Positions 8,599-18,001 of a DNA stretch of 64,000 bases are shown piece by piece. The DNA lies in contig DASXGW010000012.1 of assembly GCA_036488875.1 (NCBI GenBank), positions 186,001 to 250,000 on the forward strand, given 5' to 3'. The translations under genes were made by a program, and so were the position numbers. This DNA comes from Candidatus Baltobacteraceae bacterium (GTDB lineage: Bacteria; Vulcanimicrobiota; Vulcanimicrobiia; Vulcanimicrobiales; Vulcanimicrobiaceae). The first letter of the stretch is position 1. Each line of letters starts with the position of its first letter. Below the pieces are notes generated by a model. That model saw only the letters and a list, made by a program, of their open reading frames with translations, was not told where the DNA came from and ran no database searches.

Positions 8599-9712
8599 AT
8601 GGATATCGATGTCGCCAAACTCGACCATCTGCTGACGGCGCCAAAACCCAGCGGCGATCTGATCCTCGATACGCGGGATCCGCAGGCCGCCGCGCGATGG
8701 CATCCGGAGGGCCACGGCGCCCGCTATCTCAACGTTCCGTACGATGCCTTTGAAAGCGATGCCGAAGCTGCCGTTGCGCAGCTTCCCCAAGATGCGCAAA
8801 ACGTTCACGTGCTCTGTGCACGCGGTATTTCGGCCGCCGACATTGCCGAGATTTTGCGCGGCCATGGGATAGCGGCCGGCATCGTCCAGGGCGGCATGGC
8901 GGCGTGGGCGACCTATCACCGCGTCGTTCGAGTGAGTGCGCCCGACGAGGCATTTGCGATCTATCAAGTAGTCCGTCCGGCCAAGGGCTGCCTGTCCTAT
9001 CTCGTGGTTTCCGGAACGCAGGCACTCGCGATCGACTGCACGCGTCTGACCGACGTCTATCGTGACCTGGCAGAGCGGCTTGGCGTTACGCTGGTGGGCA
9101 TCGCCGACACGCATCTGCACGCCGATCACGTTTCAGGAAGCTCGGCGCTTGCCTCCGGTGCCGCACCCTACTACCTGGCCGACGACGATGCCGAAGGTGC
9201 GACCGTTGCTCGTGAATCGATTCCGCGTACGATCGACGTCGGCGAGACGCCGATTCGCGTCCTTTCGCTGCCGGTTCCGGGTCACACGCTTGGAAGCACG
9301 GCGTTCTCCGTTGGCGGGCGGTATCTCATCAGCGGCGACACACTGCTCCCCGACGGCATCGGACGCCCCGATCTTGGAAATCACGCCCGCGAATGGACCG
9401 AGCATCTTTACGACTCTGACCGCCGTCTCGGAAGCGTGCGATTCGCGGATGACCGTACTCCCGGCGCATGCCGGCTCGGTTTCGCATTACGACGATCGCG
9501 GCGCGTGCGTGCGCGTCTTGAGCGACCTGCTGGCCGCGCAGCTCGATTCGGACCGCGCGCATTTTGTGGAACGCGTGAGCACGACCGCGGCCGCAAGCTC
9601 GCAGCCCGCGGAGTATGCCGAGATCCGGCGCGTCAACCTCGGCGCTGAGGTTCCCGCAGCGCGCATCGCCGAACTCGAAACCGGCGTAAACCAATGTGCG
9701 CTAAAGCGCTGA
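8599..9712 (+). pseudogene. Rhodanese + metallo-beta-lactamase fusion, frameshifted
   Basis: Start ATG 8599 follows GGGAGAAG. Residues ~1-110 are a rhodanese domain (LDTRDP, catalytic Cys in LCARGIS, GGMAAW); residues ~120-360 are an ETHE1-like metallo-beta-lactamase domain with metal motif THLHADH, PGHTLGS and GDTLLPDGIGRPDLG. Such fusions oxidise persulfides/handle sulfane sulfur. The frame is lost at about 9453-9454 (extra C in GATGACC): frame one reads ...RFADD, and from 9455 the next frame continues VLPAHAGSVSHYDDRG to a normal end at 9712. Every conserved element is present across the break, so this is a single-base indel: real decay or assembly error. Confidence 0.8.
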
Positions 9713-9918
9713 CGTTATCGTAGGCAAGGTTTGTAGACGCCCGCTCGCCCTACGCTCTAGCAACCCATTGGTGGTGCGCTTAGCGAGCAGAAACTGGCAC
9801 GTTTCTTAACGCCGACGCGATGGCCGACTGCGGGAGTAACTGCCGATAAGCATTATGTCGGCGACCGTCGCCTCGCTTAGTCGGTCGCGCTTGTAGTCTA
9901 TTAAGAAGGGTCTCGTCC

Positions 9919-11547
9919 ATGAGTCGTCGTTTGCAACGCTCTGCTTTGCTATGTCTTTTTGCCGCATCGATCGTCGCGTGCTCCAGAGGCGGCGTCTCAC
10001 CGGGCGGACCCGCTGCCTTGCCGCCGGTCGCCGACGCGCATCGCTTGAAACAGGCCGTAAGCGGACAAATCACCATTGAAGGCCGAGTTACGAGCATCGT
10101 ACCGACGCCGTACTTTCACGTTGTGGTGGACGTCAGTGGGCAAAGCGCTTCCGTCTACACGAGCGAGCTAAAAACGGCCAAACCGGGCGACACCGTTAGG
10201 GCCGTCGGCTTTTACAACTCATTGGGCAACTTTCAGGCTTCCTCCGCGAGCATCGTTTCGACGGCCTCCAGCTCGCCCACGCCGAGCAGCTCGCCGCTGC
10301 CAAGTACGTCGCCGTCGCCGGTGCCGGCGCCCAGTAGCGAGGTGCCCGGCGTCATAAAGCAGTTCCAGGTTTTCGATTACGACATCACGGCAGCGCAATC
10401 GACCAGCAACGCGCCGAAGATGAGCGTGGTCTGGGGCGCGGGCATCGGAGATGCCGGCGCAAACCCACACACCTGGCTTGCCGGGAACTCGCACCTCGCC
10501 GCGACGCAGTACGTCGTGCAGCCGACGGATCACTATGCGGTTTCGCACCACGACCTCGCGTGGTGGCAATCCAATCACCCCGACTGGATCGTATACGATT
10601 GCGACGAGTATAACCGTCCGACACGCACCGTAGCCTATCAGCCGGGCTTGCCGCAAGACGTTCCGCTGGACATTCACAATCCCAGCGTCGTAAGCTATCA
10701 AATCCATACCGCGGCCGCCTTTGCGATTGCACACGGTGCAAATGCGATCGCTGCCGACCAAACGCTGTTCTTCGATTACGATGGTAATCAGCAACCCGGC
10801 TGGTTCGGCTGCGGCGTGTACGCGCGCGACGGAAGCTTCGTCCGTCGCTGGGGCGCAGCGAAGGGCGGTTTTCCGAACTACGATCCGCAGTGGAATCACG
10901 ACGTTGCTGGTTGGGTGGCGAGTGCGAAAACGATTCTTACCACCGACGAGGCTCTAGAACCTCACCACATCAAGCTCTTCGTCAACCATCCGGCGGGATC
11001 GGTCAGCAATCCAGACGAGCTGACGGTCGCCGCCAACGTTGACGGCGACGTCAACGAAACCGGATTCACGGACTACGGTCACTACGCGACCAGTCCCCAT
11101 CTCTTTAAGTCGACGCTCGATTACATGGAACTCGTTCAGGCAAAAGGTAAGCAAGCTTTAGAAGTAGCGAAGTTCGGTGGGGGCATCTCGCCGGCGCAGC
11201 TCGCGTATGCAATCGCGACGTTCCTAATCGGGAACGAGGGCCGTGCTTCGCTGTTTATCTCGCCGGGCTCGTACGGGGAAATTATCAACTACCCGCAGAT
11301 CTCGACCGTTAACTCGAAGCTCGGCACAGCCTGTGGGTCGTATAGCACCATTGCCGGCGGGTATGCGTACGAGCGCAAGTTCAGCGGCGGGTTGGTGATC
11401 GTGAATCCTGGGGTCGGGGGAACGGTTAGCGTGTCGCTTTCGCACGCGTACGCGAACCTCATGGGAGGCACCATCGGCATCGGCGCGTTGTCGGTGGGCC
11501 CAGCCCAAGCCTACGTCCTTTTGACGAGCTCGAACGGGTGCGTTTAA
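9919..11547 (+). CDS. Lipoprotein with OB-like domain and putative GHL15 glycosidase domain
   Basis: 542 residues. Signal peptide with lipobox IVAC (Cys21); residues ~50-115 (GQITIEGRVTSIVPTPYFHV, GDTVRAVGFY) look like a small OB/DUF5666-like beta domain; a Ser/Pro-rich linker at ~118-142; then a ~390-residue domain with DWIVYDCDEYNRPTR, NAIAADQTLFFDYDG and GGLVIVNPG resembling the hypothetical glycosyl hydrolase family 15 (GHL15, TIM-barrel). Asp residues in these motifs are the likely catalytic pair. Substrate unknown; placement outside the membrane suggests polysaccharide work. Domain naming is by memory of the family, hence moderate. Confidence 0.7.
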   Translation: MSRRLQRSALLCLFAASIVACSRGGVSPGGPAALPPVADAHRLKQAVSGQITIEGRVTSIVPTPYFHVVVDVSGQSASVYTSELKTAKPGDTVRAVGFYNSLGNFQASSASIVSTASSSPTPSSSPLPSTSPSPVPAPSSEVPGVIKQFQVFDYDITAAQSTSNAPKMSVVWGAGIGDAGANPHTWLAGNSHLAATQYVVQPTDHYAVSHHDLAWWQSNHPDWIVYDCDEYNRPTRTVAYQPGLPQDVPLDIHNPSVVSYQIHTAAAFAIAHGANAIAADQTLFFDYDGNQQPGWFGCGVYARDGSFVRRWGAAKGGFPNYDPQWNHDVAGWVASAKTILTTDEALEPHHIKLFVNHPAGSVSNPDELTVAANVDGDVNETGFTDYGHYATSPHLFKSTLDYMELVQAKGKQALEVAKFGGGISPAQLAYAIATFLIGNEGRASLFISPGSYGEIINYPQISTVNSKLGTACGSYSTIAGGYAYERKFSGGLVIVNPGVGGTVSVSLSHAYANLMGGTIGIGALSVGPAQAYVLLTSSNGCV

Positions 11548-11713
11548 ACGGGCGCGCGATCCCACGGTTGATCTGAAGGGCTATCGCCGCACGCGATGAA
11601 GGTGGTCCATACATTAGCTCGCGGCCACCCTCAGACAGAGAGAAGCGAGGGAAAACAGCGGGCGGAGGAGGTGGTCGTCGTTAGTATAGACAGTAGTAAC
11701 CAGATGATCGGAG

Positions 11714-11733
11714 GTGCCGCCCGTTAGGGCGGC
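11714..11733. terminator. Hairpin between converging genes
   Basis: GCCGCCC-gtta-GGGCGGC forms a seven-base-pair GC stem with a tetraloop between the ends of two converging genes. Only a weak T-rich tract follows on the plus strand, so it may act as a bidirectional terminator of modest strength. Confidence 0.5.
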
Positions 11734-11737
11734 ATCT

Positions 11738-12160
11738 TCACTTTCCGGGCGAAATCGAAAGGCACGCGAACTCGATGTTCTCTGTGCCGTTGCCGGGATC
11801 GCCGTCGGTTCCAAAGGTGTAGATGCGCGACGTCGGGCAGGTGATGGTTCCCACCGTCGCGCCGCCCTTGACGGCCTTCACCGTCAGCGTCACGTCCGGC
11901 GGCTGAGCGTTCTTAAAGATGTCGCGATCCGATGCTGCGACAAACGGCCGCGTAAATGCAATCGCTTTGAAGCCCGGGCCGCCGGCCGATGAATCGAAGC
12001 TCGTTGCGGTGTACGTGCCGTTCTCGACCTTCATCTTCATGTTGTTCCACGTGCCGAGATCGTGCGCGCCGTACGTGATGGCGTACGTGGTAAGGCCGGT
12101 GCTAGCAGCCGCGGGTACGGCTATTGCCGCCGCAAGTGCGGCCAGGACGACATATCGCAA
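11738..12160 (-). CDS. Exported hypothetical protein, TTG start
   Basis: 140 residues. The frame is open upstream, but TTG 12160 has AGAAGGAGG ending seven bases before it and begins a clean signal peptide (MRYVVLAALAAAIAVPAAAS), so it is chosen. The mature part (~118 residues) is rich in beta-type stretches (GLTTYAITYGAHDLGTWN, DVTLTVKAVKGGATVG) with two Cys (ITCPTS, EFACLS) that could pair. No family recognised. It faces a divergently oriented TonB-like gene 110 bp away. Confidence 0.7.
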   Translation of the reverse strand: MRYVVLAALAAAIAVPAAASTGLTTYAITYGAHDLGTWNNMKMKVENGTYTATSFDSSAGGPGFKAIAFTRPFVAASDRDIFKNAQPPDVTLTVKAVKGGATVGTITCPTSRIYTFGTDGDPGNGTENIEFACLSISPGK

Positions 12161-12269
12161 GTGGAACCTCCTTCTAGTAGGCGTTCGTCGCTTTTCCGCC
12201 TCGGAAGCTGCCACACCCGTGCCGAGGGGCTCAGAGGTGCCTTGGCGGGTCGTGCTATGATTTCTCCTT

Positions 12270-13019
12270 GTGATCTCCGCTCCACTCGACCGTCGTCGCA
12301 GGGCGCTCGCATCATCGACGATCGTTTCGCTGATCGTTCACGTTCTCGTTTTGAGCGTTCTGTTCGCTCTGCTTGCGCGCGCGATCGTGCCGCAGGGCAC
12401 TCGGGAAAGCGTTTCGCAAATCACGGTCACATCTATTGAACGAGCCCAGCCGGCGACACCAACGGTTCGTAGTGCGAAACGCCGGCTCGTCGTCACGCCT
12501 CCCGCAACGTCGCCGGCGCAGCACGAGCTTTCGAAGACGCTGCCCCACGCCGCCGCGGAGCCTCCGCGGCACGCACCGTTAGAGTCACGGCTCGATCGCG
12601 ACCGGGCGCAGTTCGCGCGCGAGGTCGCCATGCTCAACAAAAGCGACGATCCGCACGCCATACCAACGATCGACCCTGCATCGCAAGGATCGACGATGAA
12701 GACGTATCAGTTTCAAATTCCCGCGTCGATGCGTGGTGACGAACACGGAAACGGCCTCATCACGCCCACGACGAGTTGGCACGACCACGGACTAAACTGT
12801 TATTACGGACGCTACGAATACACGTACCCGGACGGTGCGGAAGAGTCGGGTACGATTGCTTGGCCGTTCTGTTACGAGCCCGGCGTAGATCCATTCAAAG
12901 AACCTCCGCATCCGATGCCGTTTCCGCCGCCGCCGGTAGGCTACGTGCTGCCGGCCGGTACCGATCTGCCGCCGATCGAGAAAGACTTTTACGAACACTG
13001 GGCGGCCGGCGGAGCCTAA
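12270..13019 (+). CDS. TonB-like single-span envelope protein
   Basis: 249 residues, GTG start. A basic start (DRRRRALAS) is followed by one transmembrane helix at ~17-40 (TIVSLIVHVLVLSVLFALLA), then a Pro/Ala-rich region and a C-terminal periplasmic part with Tyr- and Pro-rich segments (CYYGRYEYTYPDGAEESG, PFPPPPVGYV) and two Cys. The layout is TonB/TolA-like but the C-terminal TonB fold is not evident. It precedes the BNR-repeat exoprotein by 44 bp and may be cotranscribed. Confidence 0.65.
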   Translation: MISAPLDRRRRALASSTIVSLIVHVLVLSVLFALLARAIVPQGTRESVSQITVTSIERAQPATPTVRSAKRRLVVTPPATSPAQHELSKTLPHAAAEPPRHAPLESRLDRDRAQFAREVAMLNKSDDPHAIPTIDPASQGSTMKTYQFQIPASMRGDEHGNGLITPTTSWHDHGLNCYYGRYEYTYPDGAEESGTIAWPFCYEPGVDPFKEPPHPMPFPPPPVGYVLPAGTDLPPIEKDFYEHWAAGGA

Positions 13020-13062
13020 TACTCCGAAAGGCGCGTGAGGGCTATCCCCGAAGTCCGGCCCG

Positions 13063-16000
13063 ATGAGGATGCTTCGATATCCGGCGCTATGTGCCGCGTT
13101 TCTGGCTGCGCTTTACGGAGCGGCCTCAGCCGCCGTTCCATCACCGTTCGCGAAGCTCGAGTTTCGCAGCATCGGACCGACGACCGGCCGCATCGACGCC
13201 GTTGCCGGCGTTCCGGGAAACTCGCAAACCTACTACGCCGGCGGCCTCGGCGGACTTTGGCTCACGACCGACGGCGGGGTTACGTGGCAACCCATCTTCG
13301 ACAAGCAGCCGGTGAGCTCGATCGGCGCCATTGCGGTTGCTCCGTCGAATCCCAAAATCGTTTACGTCGGAACGGGCGAACCGAACATGCGCAACGACAT
13401 CGCGTTTGGCGACGGCGTGTGGCGCTCAGATGACGGCGGAAAGACCTGGCGGCACCTCGGCCTCGACGGGACTTCGCAGATCGCTCAGATTGCCGTCGAT
13501 CCCCACAATCCCGACGTCGCCTACGTCGCGGCGGTCGGCGATCCGTTTGCGCCGGGAACCAGCCGCGGTGTCTACGTGACGCGCGACGGTGGGAAACATT
13601 GGGTGCGTTCGCTCTATACCGGACCGACGACCGGCGCATCGACGGTGGCGATTTCTCCGGCAAATCCCTCATACGTCATCGCGGGAACGTGGACGGTGCA
13701 GCGCCGCCCGTGGATGCTTACCAGCGGGGGACCGGCCGATGGCATTTTCGTTTCGCACGATGCCGGCGCGCACTGGGCTCGCCTTTCCGGAAACGGCCTT
13801 CCCAATGGATTGATGGGGCGCATCGGCGTGCGTTTCGCGCCTAGCGATCCGCGGCGCGTCTATGCCGTGATTGAATCCAAGAGCGGGGTGTTTTGGAGCA
13901 GCAACGACGGCGGCGCGCACTGGCGCCTTGCGAGCGACAAGCACGTGCTCGATCAGCGGCCGTACTATTTCTCGCAGTTCACCATCGATCCGAAAGATCC
14001 AAAACACATCTTCTTCATGTCGATCTTTCCCAACGAGTCGTTCGACGGTGGGAAGTCCATCAAGAAGATGGACACCAACGGTTACGATCACCATCAGATG
14101 TGGATCGATCCCGCTCGGGGTAAACGCGCGATCATCGCTGCCGATGCCGGTGTTCGCCTTTCGCTCGATGGCGGCAAAACGTGGCGCGATCCGCAGCTGA
14201 TCGTCTCACAGCCCTATCACATCTCCGTCGACGACGAGATGCCGTACACGATCTGTGGGGAGTTTCAAGATCCGGGAGCGGTTTGTGGACCGAGCATGAG
14301 TTTCAGCGGTGCGATCACGCCGGATCAGTGGTTCTCGCCCAACGGCGGTGAAAGCGGCTGGATCGTTTTCTCGCCGGCAAACCCAAACGTGATCTACAGC
14401 ACTGGATATCAAGAGGCGGTGATTCGCTACGATCGCACCTCAATGGCGACGCGGCTCATCAGCCCGTGGCCGGACACCTATTCGGGAACCGGAGCCGATG
14501 CCTATAAGTATCGGGGAGCCTGGGTCGCGCCGGTCGCCGTCTCTTCGCTCGAACCCAACGCCTTATACTTCGGCGCGCAAATGTTGTTGCGCACCGATGA
14601 CGGCGGCAGCACGTGGACGGCGATCAGCGCCGATCTCACACGCAACGACAAGAGCAAACAGGTCGCGTCCGGGCGGCCGATTACGGTGGATAATGCAGGC
14701 ACCGAAGTCTACGACACGATCGCGTGCATCGCGGAATCGCCTACCGTGAAAGGCGAGATCTGGGTCGGAACCGATGACGGCCTCGCGTGGCTGACGCGTG
14801 ACGGCGGAGCGCACTGGACGAACGTCACCGCGGCGCTTTCCGGCTTGCCGCAGTGGGCACGTATCGAGAACATCGATCCGTCGGCCGCTGCCGACGGCAC
14901 CGCGTATCTCGCCGCCGAAAATCATAAGCTCGGCGATCGTGCACCCTATCTGTACGTTACGCACGACTTCGGCGCGCACTGGTCCTCGATCGTCTCGAAC
15001 CTTCCGCGGGAGAGTTACGTGCGCATGATTCGCGAGGATCCCAAGCGCGCAGGATTGATCTATGCCGGAACCGAGACCGGCCTGTGGTACTCGCTCGATG
15101 CGGGCGTCCATTGGGACTCGCTGCAGAACAATCTCGCGCACGTTCCGGTCTACGACTTCGTCGTGCAGCCGCGTTTCGACGATCTGGTTGTAGCAACGCA
15201 CGGACGCGGGGTCTGGATTCTCGACGATATCCGTGCTTTGCAAGAGTGGAAGCCGCAAATCGTCTCCGAACGCGCACACCTCTTCACACCCGGTAACGCG
15301 TATCGCTGGAACGGGACGCGGGGAACGTGGGCAACCGGCGAGGGCGCCGGCGATAATCCGCCAGGCTTAGGGGACGTGACGTTTTACCTTGGCGTGATGC
15401 CCGAAAAGAAGCATCCGGCGAAGGTTGAGATTCTCGACGGATCGACGGTCATTCGCAGCATCAACGTGGAGCATCCCGTCGTTGGGATGAACCGCGTCTG
15501 GTGGGATCTCATGTACGATACGGTTCCGCTCGTTGCGGACTATCACGCACAGCAAGGCGGTTTCACGGGGCCGCAGGCATTGCCGGGTGATTACACGGTG
15601 CGGCTCATTGCCAACGGCACGCAACAGGACGCGCCGCTCCACGTGTTGGCCGATCCACATACGCCTGCCACGGTCGCCGAGATGCGCGATGCGTTCGCGC
15701 TCGCGATGCAGCTGCGCGACGGCTTCACTCGCACCGGGAAAGAGATTGAGGCGTTACGCGCGCTTCAGAAAAAGCTCGCCCAGACCGCCAAGCTCGCACG
15801 CGCAAGCGACACACGGCACGCAATTGTCCAGATGCAGCAGACGGCGACGGCGGCGCTCGCCGGCCTTTACATTGCCGATGCGCAAAGCTCGGAAGACACC
15901 CTGCGCGAACCGAGCCGGCTCTACGAGCGAATCCCGAGTTTGGCAAGCAGCATGATCGGAAATGATTACGCACCCACTCAAGGGCAGCGCGAGTTAGCGG

Positions 16001-16128
16001 TGTCGCTTCAAACCGATCTCAAAGAGGCGATCGCCTCCGACGATTCGCTCTTTGGCGCAAGCCTGCAGTCGCTCAATGCGCTGCTCCAACGCGATCGCCT
16101 AACGCCGATCTCCCTGAAGCGGAACTAA
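13063..16128 (+). CDS. Sortilin/BNR-type beta-propeller exoprotein
   Basis: 1021 residues. A signal peptide (cleavage near AASAA) is followed by a large domain (to ~730) packed with Asp-box/BNR repeats (TTDGGVTWQ, SDDGGKTWR, TRDGGKHWV, SHDAGAHWA, SNDGGAHWR, LDGGKTWRD, TDDGGSTWT, TRDGGAHWT, LDAGVHWDS), typical of VPS10/sortilin-like 'WD40/YVTN/BNR-like' proteins often annotated as glycosyl hydrolases. The C-terminal ~290 residues are a beta-sandwich and helical tail. The protein is likely periplasmic or surface bound; related proteins are abundant in soil bacteria but lack a proved activity. Confidence 0.85.
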   Translation: MRMLRYPALCAAFLAALYGAASAAVPSPFAKLEFRSIGPTTGRIDAVAGVPGNSQTYYAGGLGGLWLTTDGGVTWQPIFDKQPVSSIGAIAVAPSNPKIVYVGTGEPNMRNDIAFGDGVWRSDDGGKTWRHLGLDGTSQIAQIAVDPHNPDVAYVAAVGDPFAPGTSRGVYVTRDGGKHWVRSLYTGPTTGASTVAISPANPSYVIAGTWTVQRRPWMLTSGGPADGIFVSHDAGAHWARLSGNGLPNGLMGRIGVRFAPSDPRRVYAVIESKSGVFWSSNDGGAHWRLASDKHVLDQRPYYFSQFTIDPKDPKHIFFMSIFPNESFDGGKSIKKMDTNGYDHHQMWIDPARGKRAIIAADAGVRLSLDGGKTWRDPQLIVSQPYHISVDDEMPYTICGEFQDPGAVCGPSMSFSGAITPDQWFSPNGGESGWIVFSPANPNVIYSTGYQEAVIRYDRTSMATRLISPWPDTYSGTGADAYKYRGAWVAPVAVSSLEPNALYFGAQMLLRTDDGGSTWTAISADLTRNDKSKQVASGRPITVDNAGTEVYDTIACIAESPTVKGEIWVGTDDGLAWLTRDGGAHWTNVTAALSGLPQWARIENIDPSAAADGTAYLAAENHKLGDRAPYLYVTHDFGAHWSSIVSNLPRESYVRMIREDPKRAGLIYAGTETGLWYSLDAGVHWDSLQNNLAHVPVYDFVVQPRFDDLVVATHGRGVWILDDIRALQEWKPQIVSERAHLFTPGNAYRWNGTRGTWATGEGAGDNPPGLGDVTFYLGVMPEKKHPAKVEILDGSTVIRSINVEHPVVGMNRVWWDLMYDTVPLVADYHAQQGGFTGPQALPGDYTVRLIANGTQQDAPLHVLADPHTPATVAEMRDAFALAMQLRDGFTRTGKEIEALRALQKKLAQTAKLARASDTRHAIVQMQQTATAALAGLYIADAQSSEDTLREPSRLYERIPSLASSMIGNDYAPTQGQRELAVSLQTDLKEAIASDDSLFGASLQSLNALLQRDRLTPISLKRN

Positions 16129-16242
16129 AGCGAACTGGCGGCCGCCGTCAACGTTGCACGCAGCCACCACCGCTAGCTTGCCAGGTTCAAACTCCGGCGG
16201 GGCAGTATGCCTACTCCTCTGCTGTGCGGTGAGGTGGTGACC

Positions 16243-17409
16243 ATGCGCATCGTTTTCGTAATTTTGAGTTGCGTCGCGCTTGCGTCTTGTTCCGGTGCGA
16301 TTCGCTCGCTGCCGCCGTCTTCCGCGGCCGATCGCGCTTTGGGGCCGAGCCGGGCGTCGAGCACCTACAAGTCGATCTTTTCGTTCGATGGGGCCAACGG
16401 AGCTGTTCCGTACGCCGGACTCGTCGACGTGAACGGCACGCTTTACGGCACGGCGTCAATCGGCGGCCAAGGCCCGGGCGTCGTGTTTAAAATTACGCCG
16501 GCCGGAGCGCAAAGTGTGCTCTATAGTTTCAAAGGCGGGTCGAGCGGAAGTGCACCGTACGCGCCGCTGATCGTCGCAGGCGGCTCGCTGTACGGTACGA
16601 CGATTACGGGCGGAGCCGCTAGCTGCGGCGTTGTCTTTAGAGTGACCTTGGCCGGCGCGGAAAAGAAGCTCCACAGCTTCAAAAACAACGCCGATGGCTG
16701 CTTACCGGAAGCACCGTTGCTCGACGTCAAGGGAACGCTCTACGGCACAACGAGGAACGGCGGGACGCATAGTGATGGTACCGTTTTCAGGATCACAACG
16801 TCAGGATCGGAAAAGGTGCTCTACGCTTTCAAAGGCAGCACGTACGACGACGCCGGATCCCCGACAGCCGGCCTGACCGACGTGAAAGGTGTGCTGTACG
16901 GCACAACCAATGGGGGCGGCCCAAAACAAGAGGGAACGGTTTTCAAGATCACGTTTTCCGGCAACGAAAAAGTCATTCACATCTTCAACGGCAGCAACGG
17001 CAACGGTCCACTTAGCAAACTCCTCGCAGTTAAGGGTATCCTTTACGGAACCACGTCCAGCGGCGGCGCGAAGAACCTTGGAACGGTGTTTACAGTGACG
17101 AAGTCCGGTGCGGTAAAGGTGCTTCATAGTTTTCGCGGCGGTGCCGACGGCGCAACCCCGCCATTCGGGGGACTCGTGGACCTCAAAGGAACGTTGTACG
17201 GCGTGACGAGCGTCGGTGGGAAGAACAATACCGGCACGATCTTTAGCATCACGCCCGCCGGTAAAGAAAGCGTGCTATACAGTTTCAGCGGCGGCGTCGA
17301 TGGGGCCAACCCGAGCGGCAGTTTGGCGAGCGTAGGAAACGTGCTCTTCGGCACGACAACGGCCGGCGGATTGAACGGGAAAGGAACGGTTTACTCGATT
17401 CAACCCTGA
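16243..17409 (+). CDS. GloVer-type tandem-repeat lipoprotein
   Basis: 388 residues from ATG 16243, which directly begins a signal peptide with lipobox LASC (Cys16); the 12 codons before it are not needed. At least eight repeats with LYGT(T/A)-x-GG, GTVF-x-IT and VL(Y/H)SF-x-GG are seen, as in the minus-strand gene at 2538-3725. Predicted surface beta-propeller of unknown role. Confidence 0.85.
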   Translation: MRIVFVILSCVALASCSGAIRSLPPSSAADRALGPSRASSTYKSIFSFDGANGAVPYAGLVDVNGTLYGTASIGGQGPGVVFKITPAGAQSVLYSFKGGSSGSAPYAPLIVAGGSLYGTTITGGAASCGVVFRVTLAGAEKKLHSFKNNADGCLPEAPLLDVKGTLYGTTRNGGTHSDGTVFRITTSGSEKVLYAFKGSTYDDAGSPTAGLTDVKGVLYGTTNGGGPKQEGTVFKITFSGNEKVIHIFNGSNGNGPLSKLLAVKGILYGTTSSGGAKNLGTVFTVTKSGAVKVLHSFRGGADGATPPFGGLVDLKGTLYGVTSVGGKNNTGTIFSITPAGKESVLYSFSGGVDGANPSGSLASVGNVLFGTTTAGGLNGKGTVYSIQP

Positions 17410-17439
17410 GCATGACGCCGATTGATGCCTTCGAGGCAC

Positions 17440-17889
17440 TCATGGCGAGCTTTGAACTTGCTGTTCGGCATTTTTCAGTTCGGGGGACGGGCTCATCGGC
17501 GGACAGGACGGCGTAGCGGAAACGGAGTTGGTGTTGAGCACGCCGGCGGCAGCTTTAGCTACGCAATTCGGATCGGGGACTTGATTGAGGTCGCCTTGCG
17601 CGTTCGCATTCCCGGCCGGCGCAGCTGCGTCCGCCGGCGAACCGGTCGGCGCGGGAAGCGCGGAGGGCGCAGCGACAGGCGCAACGGCTGCCGTACCACT
17701 GCCCGCGTCGCTGCCGCCGCCGCCCAACGGCATTTGCATCGAACCGCCGATCTGAGCGTGCGGCGCCGCGGCACACAGCGGGATCCTGAACGTGAAGACC
17801 ACTGCGAGAGCGGCAGATTCCACGAGCACGATGATGACCAGAATCCAGGTGCCAACGTGACGCGATCGTCGTGGTGTCGCATTTTGCAT
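17440..17889 (-). CDS. Single-span membrane protein with Ala/Pro-rich exterior
   Basis: 149 residues from ATG 17889, which starts a basic head (MQNATPRRSRHVG) and a single hydrophobic helix at ~14-35 (TWILVIIVLVESAALAVVF). The rest is a low-complexity Gly/Ala/Pro region with three Cys (PLCAAAP, DPNCVAK, TPSCPPM). Longer upstream frame up to 18162 overlaps the divergent lipoprotein gene and is rejected. Function unknown. Confidence 0.6.
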   Translation of the reverse strand: MQNATPRRSRHVGTWILVIIVLVESAALAVVFTFRIPLCAAAPHAQIGGSMQMPLGGGGSDAGSGTAAVAPVAAPSALPAPTGSPADAAAPAGNANAQGDLNQVPDPNCVAKAAAGVLNTNSVSATPSCPPMSPSPELKNAEQQVQSSP

Positions 17890-18001
17890 GTAAGAACGAT
17901 AACGCGGCGCCGTGCGCGGTGCGTGCGCTTCGGGGTCCGCACGCCCGCGGCACGTCCGTGAGATACGGTTACGTCCGACGCTTCCGAAAGGACTAATCGT
18001 A

